Shown here: positions 36,270-46,902 of the stretch, piece by piece
Layout of the letters: the number at the start of each line of letters is the position of its first letter
Numbering within the stretch: position 1 is the stretch's first letter
Assembly: GCA_033239125.1 (NCBI GenBank)
Contig: BSWB01000005.1
Location: forward strand, 50,576,993 to 50,640,992
Origin: Fagopyrum homotropicum
Taxonomy: Eukaryota > Streptophyta > Magnoliopsida > Caryophyllales > Polygonaceae
Direction: 5' to 3'
DNA length: 64,000 nucleotides
The notes under the pieces: model-generated
What the model was told of the DNA's origin: nothing
The model's database searches: none
What the model saw: the letters and a program-made list of their open reading frames with translations, nothing else
Position numbers and translations under genes: made by a program

Positions 36270-37767
36270 ATGCGAAGAACTCGTGCTCGAAAGGAAATCG
36301 TTCCTTACGATCCCGAACCAGAAAAGACGTACAAGAGAAGATTGAAAAAGGTTAAGATGGCCGATCAAGACAATCGCGATCTTGATGCCGAATTGAAGGA
36401 GACATTGGAACAACTGCGCCTCAGTAAAGAAGAACTGCAACGAGAGAGAGAGAGAGAGGTGAGACTCGCGCAAGAACTGAAGGAATTGAAGCTGATATGG
36501 CCGCTCTAAGGGCTAAGTTTCCACCTCGACCAATCCCAGATGCTCGACCGAGGCAGGACCCAGTCCTAGTTGCCCCGGCCGAGATACACCCACCACCTCG
36601 GATGCCAGTCCGAGATGTTCTTTTTGTTGGAGTTCTACGAACCCTAGGACAGAGGATGGACCCCAATCAGCAAGTTAGGCGTCCAGGAGTCAACCTAAGA
36701 GATCCAGCTGAGCATGATTATGAACTTAGACCTCAAGTTCTAACCATGATTCGACAATGTCAATTTGGAGGTTTGGAGAGAGAGTCTCCGCATCAGCATT
36801 TGCAAAACTATGAGATTCTGATGAGACTTTAAGACCGTCAAGAGTGGAGAATAACAATTACAAGTTGAGGCCTTTCTACTTCTCTTTGAAAGACAAGGCG
36901 CTTGCTTGGTATCAATCTCTTTCGGCTGAAAAAATCAACACTTGGGAAGAGATGACGACGGAGTTCCTTACTAAGTTCTCCCCCCCCCCTTGTAAGCCCG
37001 CTGAATTGAGGGGTAAGATCAATGCTTTTATTATGAAGGACAAAGAGAGTTTGTCCAAGTCATGGGAGAGATTCAGGGATCTTTTGTTGGATTGCCCACA
37101 TCATGAGATTCCAAAGATCAAGTTGCTGGAAATATATTTCAAGGGTTTGGATGAAGATACTCAATTTAAGCTGCAATTTCTTTCCGTCGGCACTTTCATG
37201 GATATGCCGATACATGGAGCAAGGAGAGTTAGCTTTCAAGACACATCATCAAATGGAGCTCAACTCACCTCGCTTAGCAATGAAGTAAATGCATTGAAGG
37301 AGCTTTTAGTAGCTCAAACGAAGAAGGAACAAGATGGAGGATACCAAGGAAGAAACAATTATCAAGGGCCGCGGAACAACAACTACAACAACAACACAAA
37401 CTCCAACAACAATTGGAGATCTAATCAGCAAAATTTCGGTAACCCTTATTCTCATGCTGAAAATACTCTTAACGCCCCCTCTTCCTCTTCTTCTTCTTCT
37501 TCTTCTTCTACTCCATTGAGAAGCCAGGAGCCTGCATTAAGCTCATCCCATCCACCGAAGAAACTGGATGATGTGCTGGAGGCAATAATAATCAAGCTTA
37601 GCGCTATGGAGACGTCTATGAATTCATTTTCGAAGGCACAAAAAGCCTTAGAACAACAATTTTTCAACAAGGCAAATGAAGCGCCAAGAGATCCTAGGAA
37701 GCTCCCAGCGAGTACAGAGAGCAACCCAAAGGGACAGATTATGGCTATACAACACTTAGTGGATTGA
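36270..37767 (+). pseudogene. Element A gag
   Basis: Starts at the ATG at 36270 (MRRTRARKEIVPYDPEPEK), aligned with B gag. A charged helical stretch (codons about 15-70) is followed by a one-base frameshift near 36490. The Pro-rich linker and the QRMDPNQQ segment are in the second frame (to 36832). A lost G near 36823 shifts to the third frame (36844-37767). That frame holds the gag core: FYFSLKDKALAWYQSL, TWEEMTTEFLTKF, SWERFRDLLLDCPHH, YFKGLDEDTQF. About 25 residues after FMDM are deleted relative to B. An Asn-rich run (NNNYNNNTNSNNN) and a 10-Ser run follow, then a short C-terminal helix. No CCHC knuckle is visible. The end is a further frameshift at GQIMAI. Confidence 0.9.
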
Positions 37768-38632
37768 AGATTGCAAATCCTTTACCTCGGTCAAGCCCCG
37801 ACCAGATGAGCAACACCTCGGACAAAGATCAAACGAGGAACACCTCGGTCGAGGTGCCAACCGAGATGGAGCCCCGGAAAGCGAAAGAAAAATCTAAAGT
37901 TTATGTTCCACCTCCTACTTATAAACCACCACTCCCGTTCCCTCAATCAAGGGCGCGAGCACATCTAGACAAGAACTTTGGTAAGTTTCTAGACCTTATG
38001 AATAAACTACATATTAACATCCTTTCATTGATTCCATTCTAGGGATGCCCGCCTATGGAAAGTTTCTGCAAGAGATCCTATCAAGGAAGAGGAAGCTGGA
38101 GGATTTTGGTGAAGTAAGGATGGCATCTAGATCTTCGGAGCTCATTCAAATCACGAAGGAGAAGATGCCACCTAAATTGAGGGATCTCGGTTCATTTTGC
38201 ATGCCCATTCAAGTTGGGGATGTAACTTATGATGCATTATGTGATCTACGAGCCAGCGTGAGCATCATTCCGTTGGAGCTATGTGAGAAAGTCGGACTTG
38301 GAGAGCCCAAGCCGGTGAAGATGACGTTATACATGTCGGATCGCTCCATTACCCGTCCCGTTGGTATTTTAGAGGACGTTCCCATCAAGTAAGGTAATTT
38401 CTACATACCTATAGACTTTGTTGTGCTTGACATTCCCGCAGATTATTCCATCCCTATCATTCTCGGGAGACCATTTCTAGCAACTTCGGGTTGCAACGTT
38501 GATTGTAAGAACGCTAAGTTGAAATTCAACATTGGTGGCGATCGTGTGGAGTTTGCATTGTTGGCTGCAATGAATGGAGAGCCGCTGGAGGATGACATCT
38601 TCAACATCAATGATAAAGAAGATTCGCGATAA
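37768..38632 (+). pseudogene. Element A gag-PR linker and aspartic protease
   Basis: The linker (37768-38042) contains CTCGGTCGAGG palindromes encoding NTSVEVPTEMEPRK-like sequence, then KVYVPPPTYKPPLPFPQ and RARAHLDKNFGKFLDLMNKLHINI, as in B. After a stop, 38045-38392 carries MPAYGKFLQEILSRKRKL and the protease: LCDLRASVSIIPLELC. The active-site DLGAS of B reads DLRAS here, a Gly-to-Arg change next to the catalytic Asp that should inactivate it. A TAA interrupts before GNFYIPIDFVVLDIPADY. The second half (38423-38632) has ILGRPFLATSGCNVD, the usual retropepsin C-terminal box. Confidence 0.88.
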
Positions 38633-38985
38633 TTGGTGAGCTCTATCCTTATTAAAGATCCTCTTGAAAAAGTTGTAAGTTTTAGTTTAATGGAGGAAGG
38701 TATAGATGTCTTGTGTGATGCAGATGTGCAAAGCTTGTTACAATTGGAAACTAGATTTGATAAACTAATTCAGGAGAAGAAAAGCATGTTAGGTTTCGGT
38801 TCCAGTTCTAGTAGCTCGACCGAGGCACTTTCTAGACCAAGCGAGGTGTTCTTATCTGAAGAACATTTCGGTCACCCACCTCGGGCCCCGACCAAGATAG
38901 CAAGCGAGATGTTGTCAACTGAGGACGACAAACTTTCTGACTCATTCTCCGAGGGTCACATATAGGTGTGTGGAGCACTGGCTTC
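38633..38985 (+). pseudogene. Element A PR-RT linker, up to the RT/RNase H deletion
   Basis: Homologous to the B segment EEGIDASCDADI (EEGIDVLCDADVQ here), Ser-rich, with palindrome-derived sequence. It ends in a stop at 38963-38965. The next 20 bases lead to GCTTC, the target of B; after B the sequence is already the start of INT. About 2.2 kb of pol is therefore gone from A. Confidence 0.82.
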
Positions 38986-40743
38986 TGTTCGCTCCAAACG
39001 GTGTGTGCAAGCTTTAAATTTATAACCCTATATGTAAGCTTAAAACAAGGATGCGAACCCGCAGTGTACGGGTCAATCGTAGTAAAAAGCAAGGAATTCC
39101 AGGGGTCGATCACAGGGACTTAGTGAAACAAAGTCCAATTACGGTATGCTTTAGTAATTTCTAACCACAGAAGCAATTAAAACAATCAAAGATGATAAAC
39201 AGTCAATAAAGGAAATATGCAATTCTAGGGATTAAAGCATCTAGTTGTGGTTCCAACTCAAGATCTAAAGATAAGCGGACAAAGCTGAGATATTTGCATA
39301 GGGAAGGTGTTACTAAAGTGGAATATATCACCGGGTAAGTCTCACTACTCACTAATCCAAAACCGTAACTCCTAATACCGGGTAAGTCTCAAGGAATTAA
39401 GATAAAGAACTATAACCTCAAACTAACACACCATCTAAGGGAATAGAATCAACCTTTACTGGGTAAGTCTCAAGCTAACTCACAAAGATGGGATGGAAGC
39501 ACACTTAAACCCCAATAAAGGATAAACTTTTATTACCTACACTTATGATCTTAGGTACACAAACTAAGGAATTACCGGGTATGTCTCATCCTAAGCTTGC
39601 ATTGAACCAGGAAAGGTGTAATAAGAATAGGATTTGGCAAACTCTAACACTTAACTCTCAGTTTCGGATCAGATAAGTCACCTCGGTCAGCCAAATTCCA
39701 CCCCGGCCGAGATGTTCATCGACTGAGCGAGATGCTTAGGGTTAAGGTTAAAGACTCGAACTTTCAGGGTCCTATTGTGATTAAGATTATTCTATCATTG
39801 TTTTTCCCACAACCTTCAGCCAATCACCCTAGAATCACACAAGGAAATTAGCCACTCATCATCATGAAAGCAATGATCAAATATATGGGAAGAAGGTGAA
39901 TATTTGAACAAGAAGAATTTAATGAAAAGACTTCAATAACTGAATCAAATATCACAACAAAAGCGTTCCTTGGATAGAAATCCAACAAGGCAAGACAACA
40001 AGGAAGGGAATCTAAGACAATCTTACAAAAACCCTTCAAAAATTATAAAAGCTATAGACTTCAATCTTCCTTCAACCTTCAAAAAGGTTCTTCGAATCCC
40101 CCAACTGGAGTATGGCTGCTGTGTGCTTTTTGGTGTAAGCGGGGTGATAGCAGATGTCGGATTTGTGGGAAATCCGACCCTTTTTTATAGGAAATTAGCC
40201 CTCCAAAGATAAAATATCTTAGAAAGATCTCTTCGCATAAAAATAGGTAAAATATATGATCTAGCATATCTTCTTCCTTCCAGGAACCAAGCCCAAAAAA
40301 TATAAGATCTCTTTCCAAAGATAAAAGATCTCAGCCAAGAATAAAATATTCTCGCCGCGTCCCAGGTGTTTGCCTCGGTCGAGTCGACTTCTCTGGATCA
40401 CCTCGGTCGAGGTAAATCTGTGGTCAACCGAGGTGAGTTACAACTGAATGTGAAATCTCTCAAATCTGGTCCAAAGTGAATCTCTAATCCATGGCTATGC
40501 TTCCTGGATGGTTCCTTATGTTCCTGAATGTAGCTCCAATGACTCCATAGCTCCTTTTGCTCCTTTTCAATGCAAAACGTGCCATTTTACCTACGATTAC
40601 AACAAAACTAGATGTTGACCTCGATTCCCGCAAAGGTAGATGAAATGGTAATATAATCACATATTATACATACAAACATGCAGATTATTGAAGATAAAAC
40701 GTCCAAACAAACCCCAAAATATAGACTATAATTCATGCTATCA
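38986..40743 (-). mobile_element. B 3' LTR
   Basis: 1758 bp, TGATAGC at 40743 to GCGAACA at 38986. It has TTACCGGGTAAGTCTC-type boxes at about 39330, 39377, 39457 and 39572 and palindromes at 40371-40435. Confidence 0.93.
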
Positions 40744-40758
40744 AAATACCCCATACTT
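40744..40758 (-). other. Polypurine tract of B
   Basis: Minus strand AAGTATGGGGTATTT directly before the 3' LTR. A second copy of the motif (AAGTATGGGGTGTTT) lies at 42066-42080. Confidence 0.7.
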
Positions 40759-42180
40759 AGCCCTTGCTTGTCCCCAAGCAAGTTCCGCATATAAAAGACA
40801 AGATGGAATGGATTAATAGTCATTAAAATCAATGAAAAGTCTTTCAAAACATTTTTATAGTGTGCAACAATCATAGATCACTCTAAGAGAATACTTCATG
40901 GAGTTTAAAATCAAAACATGATCAAAACATTTTATAAATATAAGAAAGTTGTTTATGTTTGCATAAAATCATAGAATGCATAATAAGTCATAATTATCGA
41001 AATTAATCATGCATAATCCAGTTTAAACCGCTAAGTCAATCAACAAGCTCGAGGTCTCAAGGGCTTCCCAAAAGAAAGGTCAAGAAACGTGTAGGGTAGG
41101 GATGTATGTAAGGTAATGTGGTGCTGGAATCCGGGAAAAGGATATACTTCACTTTCACTTTGACTTTCAACATCTTCCACCAATAAGCTTTGCTTATTTC
41201 ACACTTTTTCTTTTACTTTACTTTTTGGGATGCATGGACAGAGGTGCACAATAACCGAAGCCTAGGAAATCAGCAATCGTCAATTTCTTGAGATGCATCA
41301 AACCCTTGATGCACATACCATGACCCGTTAGGAATATCGCTCAATCCGACTTTGGCAAGACACAAACACCCGGCTATGTGAATGGTGCCGAGTTACTCAT
41401 CATCATGATTGACTCCCCCAAACCTATTATTACTTTCTAACACTTTCACTTCCAGCCAACTTCTCAACTTTAACTTCACTTGCTTTCACCACTTCGCTTG
41501 CTTCCAAATTCCCGGATAGGTAAAGGGAGGCAAAAATGTATATGAGGGGCTAAGCATGATTAAGAAGAAGAAGAGAGAAGAATGAATTGCCTTGGTCTTT
41601 CCAGGAAGAAAATGAGAGAACTTATCTTGCGGTGTCAACCTTCAAATTCAACATAATTTGGATAAAAACAAAGTATTAAACATGCCAAAAATTTCAAACA
41701 AAGCATTTAGCAACTTAAACATATTATAAAACCATTCAAACACATAAAAATTTCAAAACCACTCAGTAAACAAAGTCTTCACTGAGATCATATCCAGATA
41801 AGAAGCACAAAAAAAATCGTTTCGAAAACTCTCAGTTAAACCACCTCGGTCGAGGTGTTCTAGGTCAACCGAGGTGAAGCACCTCGTTCGGCCAGAACTG
41901 TCCCGGTCGAGGTCAATTTTTTTTAAAATTTTCAGTTTTGACGTTTTTCTCAATCAAATAACCTGTAAGTATGCATGCAATCTCAGATAAACACATAGAA
42001 GCAAAAGTGAAGCATAAATATCCGGTAATGTAGAGTCATACAACACATAAGTCAAATACATCAATAAACACCCCATACTTAGGATACACTGTCCCAGTGG
42101 GTCAAAATAAGTCTAAGGAAATAAAATACTCACCGGACATAAAGCTGAACTGCATAATAAATAAGAAAATCCTGCAGCTC
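40759..42180 (-). other. B 3' untranslated region
   Basis: 1.4 kb between the post-integrase ORF and the PPT without a credible ORF. It contains the upstream PPT-like motif at 42066-42080 and a run of CTCGGTCGAGG palindromes at about 41842-41912. It matches the A region 52390-53751. Confidence 0.75.
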
Positions 42181-43557
42181 TCAATAGTCGCGATCCGGTG
42201 GTGGTGGTGGTGGCACATACGGATACTGGGACGGGTCGAACGGATAGCCCATGATGTGCTCAAACTGGATATGGGCCATCATGTGCTGGTAATGCTGCCT
42301 CTCCTGCATCTCACGGATATCCAGTGACAAAGCAGTATATGAATCAATAACCTGATCCGTCAGATCGTCGATCCGACTATGAGCCTCTGAATCTCTGTGT
42401 CGGCGTGCTCTACGCCTAGCAGGTCTCACTGGAGAAGTAACAGGTGCAGGCTCAGCCTCAGTGTCATCGTCCAGATCTATAACTGGTGTGCTCGTCCTTG
42501 CAGTATCTGTCCCTGTGTCCATCGGGACTCCACCCTCTCTGTCATCAGTTGTCTCCTCATCATCTGCCTCCTCCTCAGCTGGGGCAGCTGCTGCCTCTCT
42601 GTAATCCTCCATCAGTGGAGCCTAAACGGTCTGCCAATAATGAGGGTCATAAACAGTAAAATGGGCAGACCACCTGATCCCCTGTGGTGCAGTCAACTCC
42701 CACGGCATAGCCACGTACGGTGTAGTCAAACCTCGGGGAACCAGAATCCGCCGAGTGATCATCTCCTGCAGTCCAAGCGGCTTGGCAGCCGCCACCATCG
42801 TGCAAGCGCTGAGATCCATGTCCTGATAGCTGGCAATGTGGGTGACAAGTCCTCCGCAGTAGATATCTCCCTTCGCCTTGGCCTTGATCCTGTGCAGATC
42901 CTCTGCCAGCATCAAGCCAAAGTCCGGGATACCTCCAGTCACCATGCAATATAGACTAAAAATCTCCCCCTGTCGGATCTTCTGGGGCGTCTCAGCACGC
43001 GCCAGAAGTGTCTCACTAAAGATCCGGTGGGCTAACCTAAAGGCTAAGTGGAAGATGACCTTCTCCTTGGAATCTCCAGGGCGCCATCTGTCTGCGTGCT
43101 CAACAACATGAGCAATCTGTCCCCAAAACTCCCTAGCTACAGATCGGGAAGGGAAGTCAACAACTGTCGGCTCAGGAAAACCAAAAATCTCTCTCTAGTA
43201 CTCTAGTGGCACTAAGAAGTTCCGGTTCATCAACCGGTACTTCACAGAACGCTCTGTGGGGAGGTAGGTGAAGGAGCTAATGAACTCTAGGGTGGGCTCC
43301 AAATAGGCTGGGGCTCGGATCTCAGTAAACTGATCCAGCCCTACTGTAGAAATCATCCTCCTAAGGTCTCCATCTACCTGGAGACAATCAAAAGCAAACA
43401 CGTCCAGGAAGCGAGGTGCAATCACTGGACGGCCGGAAATACGGTCATAATCAACCTGGTGTCGCTCATGGATCACCGGTCGATAGGGTCGGGAAGAAGA
43501 GGAAGAAGGGGAAGGTGAGGATCTATCTCTAAGGGCAAGGCGTCATTCAGAACTCAT
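42181..43557 (-). pseudogene. B post-integrase ORF (Athila ORF/env-like position)
   Basis: One frame of 458 codons from the ATG at 43557 to the stop at 42181, broken by only three nonsense codons (43543, 43195, 42622). Each is one transition from a sense codon (CGA-TGA, TGG-TAG, CAG-TAG). It starts with a Ser/Pro run, then VIHERHQVDYDRISGRPV, FLDVFAFDCLQ, and EPTLEFISSFTYLPTERSVKYR, a segment typical of the extra ORF in Athila-lineage elements. Later comes FGLMLAEDLHRIKAKAKGD. The C-terminal 140 residues are acidic, then basic, and end in YVPPPPPPDRDY. I see no signal peptide or membrane segment, so an envelope role is not supported. The E counterpart is at 62384-63731. Confidence 0.78.
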
Positions 43558-44370
43558 TTTCAGAAATCTGTCACTGTCAGGTCACCTCGGTCGACTGACA
43601 ACACTCAAGAATCACCTCGGCCGAGGCACAGCACGACTAGACCGAGGCGGAAAACTGGATTCTAATTTCTTTTGAAAATTCAGTTCTTTTCCCCCAAAAT
43701 CACTACAACTGCTTCCTATGGGGTACTTAATCCTTTCCTCAGCAAATGCAAGGGCACCCAAAGCCCAAATCGAAGCGAAATCAGCGAGTTAGGGTTTTGG
43801 TTTTGTTTTACCTCGTTCAGCCGAATCGGTTCGATTTTCTTGCAGATCGATGATGCACTGGGATCCTCTATGCCTTAATCGAAGTTTGGAAGCGAAAATC
43901 TTCGAAAATGAGCGAGAATCGAAGGAGCGAGGTGCAAACTATCGCCGCGGTCGAGGAAGAGCGAAATGGAAGAGAGAGAAATTAATCCCCCTTTTATACC
44001 CTTTCTAGAACTGCTGTCACCTCGGTCGAGATGATCTCGACCGGACCGAGGTGGTACGGACCGAGGTGGTTCTTCAGAAACCCTAGTCGCCTCGGTTGCT
44101 CATGAATCATCTCGGTCGAGGTGCTCTGACAGCAACCGAGATGCCTCAATCAAACTTCGTCTTCTCAAATTCTCGATCTTCTGTCCTTCCAGTTATGCTC
44201 CTTCCTTAGATGTCTCCTGTTATCTGTCTAGAACGCCAAAAACAAAACAAAGCAAAGCAAACGCAAAACTATCTAAGCTAGACTAGAAAGCGGGAAAAGA
44301 AAGCAATACCTTGGGTTGCCTCCCAAGAAGCGCTTGGTTTAAGGTCGTTAGCTGGACCATTATGCGTCTC
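43558..44370 (-). other. B region between RNase H and the post-integrase ORF (INT deleted)
   Basis: About 810 bp with no ORF. It holds the post-pol hairpin at 44310-44327 and the densest set of A/B palindromes (43582-43640, 43945, 44016-44145), many as CACCTCGGTCGAGGTG or its ACCGAGGTG half. INT should lie on the RNase H side; it has been removed cleanly. Confidence 0.75.
44310..44327 (-). other. Post-pol hairpin of B
   Basis: Minus strand CTTGGG-AGGCAA-CCCAAG, a perfect 6-bp stem with a 6-base loop, preceded by ACCAAGCGCTT. Homologous hairpins are at 52116-52133 (A) and 61558-61575 (E). Confidence 0.75.
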
Positions 44371-45192
44371 TCATACGTGATGGGAGGTGCCCTCACCCCA
44401 TACTTCACCTCCATCGTGGGGTGAAGTAAGCAAGTCTATCAAACGCTCCAGCAAGTGTAAATGCTCATCGGGGAATGAATCGTCTATGGGTGGGTCGTCC
44501 TTCTCACGTGAAGATGCAGGTAGCCGGCTGAGGTGATCCGCAACGGAATTTTCGGATCCCTTCTTATCGCGGATCTCTAGATCAAATTCTTGAAGCAAGA
44601 GAATCCATCGAATAAGGCGTGGCTTGGCATCTTTCTTAGCCAACAAGTAACGGATGGCTGCATGGTCGGTGTAGACAATGACTTTCGCCCCTACTAAATA
44701 GGAACGAAACTTCTCAAAAGCATATACAACCGCCAATAATTCCTTCTCGGTGGTAGCGTAGTTGCGTTGTGCTACATCTAGTGTCTTGCTAGCATAGTAA
44801 ATGGCGGTGGTCCGTCCATCCTTCTTCTGTCCAAGCACCGCTCCTACGGCTACATCACTAGCGTCGCACATGATCTCAAAGGGCAAGGTCCAATCCGGAG
44901 GCTGGATAATGGGAGCGGAGATCAACGCTTCCTTAATCCTGTAAAAAGCATCAAGACACTCCTGCGAAAACTCAAAAAAAAAATCTTTATTCAAGAGGTT
45001 AGTTAGTGGTTTAGAAATCTTGGAGAAGTCCTTGATGAATCTCCTGTAGAAACCTGCATGCCCGAGAGAACTCCTCACACCTTTAACAGAACAAGGGGGA
45101 GGGAGTTTCTCAATAGTCTCGATCTTCGCGCGATCGACCTCAATGCCTCGATTAGAAACGAGGTGTCCTAGCACAATGCCTTCATTAACCAT
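44371..45192 (-). CDS. B RT connection and RNase H
   Basis: Same frame as RT. VNEGIVLGHLVSNRGIEVD is the RT thumb, and VRSSLGHAGFYRRFIKDFSK the connection. RNase H follows: MCDASDVAVGAVLGQKKDG (Asp), TEKELLAVVYAFEKFR (Glu), VIVYTDHAAIRYLLAKKDAK (Asp), then KPRLIRWILLLQEFDLEIRDKKGSEN and VADHLSRL. The acidic residues expected for catalysis are in place. After PDEHLHLLERLIDLL the frame ends and INT is absent. Confidence 0.9.
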   Translation of the reverse strand: MVNEGIVLGHLVSNRGIEVDRAKIETIEKLPPPCSVKGVRSSLGHAGFYRRFIKDFSKISKPLTNLLNKDFFFEFSQECLDAFYRIKEALISAPIIQPPDWTLPFEIMCDASDVAVGAVLGQKKDGRTTAIYYASKTLDVAQRNYATTEKELLAVVYAFEKFRSYLVGAKVIVYTDHAAIRYLLAKKDAKPRLIRWILLLQEFDLEIRDKKGSENSVADHLSRLPASSREKDDPPIDDSFPDEHLHLLERLIDLLTSPHDGGEVWGEGTSHHV

Positions 45193-45207
45193 AAAATGAC
45201 ACTTCTC

Positions 45208-46047
45208 CTAATTCAAAACGAGATTAGTGTCTTCACATCTTTTAAGCACTAGAGAAAGGTTAGATAGACAATCATCAAAAGAGGAACCATATACAGAAAA
45301 GTCATCTATAAATACCTCCATGATCTCCTCTATGTACTCGGAAAAGATAGCCATCATGCATCGCTGGAAGGTAGCGGGTGCATTGAACAATCCAAATGGC
45401 ATCCTCCTATAAGCGAATGTCCCCCATGGACAAGTAAAAGTGGTCTTCTCCTGATCATCCGGATGGATAGGAATCTGGAAGAATCCACTATAGCCGTCTA
45501 AGTAGCAAAAGTGTGAATGCTGGGCCAACCGCTCGAGCATTTGATCAATAAAGGGAAGTGGAAAATGGTCCTTTCGTGTGGCCGTGTTCAGCTTCCTATA
45601 ATCGATGCAAACCCTCCAGCCCGTAACGGTCCTAGTTGGGATTAACTCGTTGTTCTTATTTGTCACAACGGTCATCCCTCCTTTCTTCGGAACTACATGC
45701 ACCGGGCTAACCCACTTGCTGTCCGAGATAGGGTATATGATACCTGCATCCAACAACTTAAGAACTTCTTTCTTCACAACCTCTTTCATGATCGGATTTA
45801 ACCGTCTTTGAGGTTCCCGTGAAGTCTTATGATCATCCTCCATTAAAATTCTATGCATGCAGAAAGAGGGCTTAATGCCAATAAGATCATCTATAGTATA
45901 ACCTAAAGCCTTTTGATGCTTTCTCAGGACATGCATTAGTTTAGATAATTCAGTTTCGGAAAGGGAAGCACTAACAATAACGGGATATGTGGAATCCGGT
46001 CCAAGAAAGACATACCTCAAGTGATTTGGGAGTTGTTTAAGCTCCAC
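45208..46047 (-). CDS. B reverse transcriptase
   Basis: The N-terminal lead PNHLRYVFLGPDSTYPVIV is followed by all main RT boxes: LLDAGIIYPISDSKWVSPVHVVPKKGG, split here as landmarks LLDAGIIYPISDSKWVSP and VHVVPKKGG. Then WRVCIDYRKLNTATRKDHFP, FCYLDGYSGFFQIP (first catalytic Asp), TFAYRRMPFGLFNAP, and EVFIDDFSVYG with the catalytic Asp pair. The stop at 45208 replaces the Trp of the NWEKCHFM box. Apart from that stop, the catalytic residues are present. Confidence 0.92.
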   Translation of the reverse strand: MELKQLPNHLRYVFLGPDSTYPVIVSASLSETELSKLMHVLRKHQKALGYTIDDLIGIKPSFCMHRILMEDDHKTSREPQRRLNPIMKEVVKKEVLKLLDAGIIYPISDSKWVSPVHVVPKKGGMTVVTNKNNELIPTRTVTGWRVCIDYRKLNTATRKDHFPLPFIDQMLERLAQHSHFCYLDGYSGFFQIPIHPDDQEKTTFTCPWGTFAYRRMPFGLFNAPATFQRCMMAIFSEYIEEIMEVFIDDFSVYGSSFDDCLSNLSLVLKRCEDTNLVLN

Positions 46048-46164
46048 AACTGGGGGTGCTTTCTGAGGGAGATTCTTGCTTCCTCCTTCCAGTGGAGTAG
46101 ACTCAGAAACTGGACTTTCGGAAGTCTCAGTTGAAATTGTCTCGCCATCGACCTCGGTCGAGGC

Positions 46165-46899
46165 TCAGAGGCATTGACCGAGATATTCTTCAGTAACCTT
46201 GCTCAGTCCAGGAAGTGCCTCGGTCGAGGTACTGCAACTGAAACCGAAACTGGAGATCTTCGTCTCCTGGATTAGCTTCTCAGTTTTAGCTCTTGGATCT
46301 TTTTCCAGTGCTTTTAAGCTCCGTATATCTGCATCACAAGAAGCATCTATACCTTCCTCCATTAAACTGAAGCTAATAACTCTTTCGAGTGGATCGTTAA
46401 TAAGGATAGAGCTCACCAATTCTCTTGATTCTTCTTCATCGTAGATGTTGAAGATATCATCGCTCAGCTGCTCCCCTTTCATGGCTGCAAGTAATGCGAA
46501 CTCCACCTCATCGCCGCCAATGTTGAATTTCAACTTGGCGTTCTTGCAATCCATGTTGCAACCCGAAGTTGCTAGAAATGGCCTCCCGAGAATAATAGGA
46601 ACAAGATAATCTGCGGGAATGTCAAGTACAACAAAATCTATTGGTAAGTAGAAGTTACCTAACTTGACCGGAACGTCCTCCAAGATTCCCACGGGATGGG
46701 TGATGGAACGATCCGCCATATAAAGTCGAATCTTGACCGGCTTGGACTCTCCAAGTCCGATCTTCACACAAAGCTCCAGCGGGATGATGCTCACACTGGC
46801 TCCTAGATCACAAAGGGCTTCACAAGTGACATCCCCAACTTGAATGGTAATGCAAAATGAGCCGGGATCTCTCAATTTAGGTGGCATCTTCTCCTTCAT
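46165..46899 (-). CDS. B aspartic protease
   Basis: MKEKMPPKLRDPGSF leads into the protease: CDLGASVSIIPLELC with catalytic Asp in the DLGAS box, then LGNFYLPIDFVVLDIPADY and ILGRPFLATSGCNMDCKNAK, the second conserved box. After it comes an acidic linker (EQLSDDIFNIYDEEE) toward RT. The protease looks intact. It would process Gag-Pol. Confidence 0.9.
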   Translation of the reverse strand: MKEKMPPKLRDPGSFCITIQVGDVTCEALCDLGASVSIIPLELCVKIGLGESKPVKIRLYMADRSITHPVGILEDVPVKLGNFYLPIDFVVLDIPADYLVPIILGRPFLATSGCNMDCKNAKLKFNIGGDEVEFALLAAMKGEQLSDDIFNIYDEEESRELVSSILINDPLERVISFSLMEEGIDASCDADIRSLKALEKDPRAKTEKLIQETKISSFGFSCSTSTEALPGLSKVTEEYLGQCL

Positions 46900-46902
46900 G
46901 AT

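Larger units (their letters stand above)
1..36282 (+). repeat. Tandem array of a 7.92-kb composite retrotransposon unit
   Basis: Four complete units (4591-12527, 12528-20446, 20447-28364, 28365-36282) and a truncated first one (1-4590) follow each other without spacer. Unit lengths are 7937, 7919, 7918 and 7918 bp. Each unit holds, in order: B' gag(-), B' PBS, B' LTR(-), copia RT fragment(-), E LTR(+), E PBS, E gag(+), A LTR(+) and the first bases of A gag. Units look about 98-99% alike by eye. The last unit does not end at a unit joint but continues into native A gag at 36283, so the right edge marks the parent locus. The left edge is outside the window. Inference: a tandem duplication formed after A had inserted into E, and then grew by unequal exchange. 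Confidence 0.95.
28365..36282 (+). repeat. Array unit 4 (parent-side unit)
   Basis: Complete unit of 7918 bp whose right end is continuous with native element A. Its B' gag stretch lacks the premature stops seen in units 1-3, so the reading frame is open from the start to the joint. The copia fragment has a private stop near 31035. Confidence 0.92.

Noticed and set aside
42397..42954. 185-codon plus-strand ORF in B
   Set aside because: Antisense shadow of the post-integrase ORF; no recognisable domain.
42181..43557. True retroviral envelope gene in B
   Set aside because: Position fits env-like ORFs of Athila elements, but no signal peptide, membrane helix or fusion-type segment can be seen.
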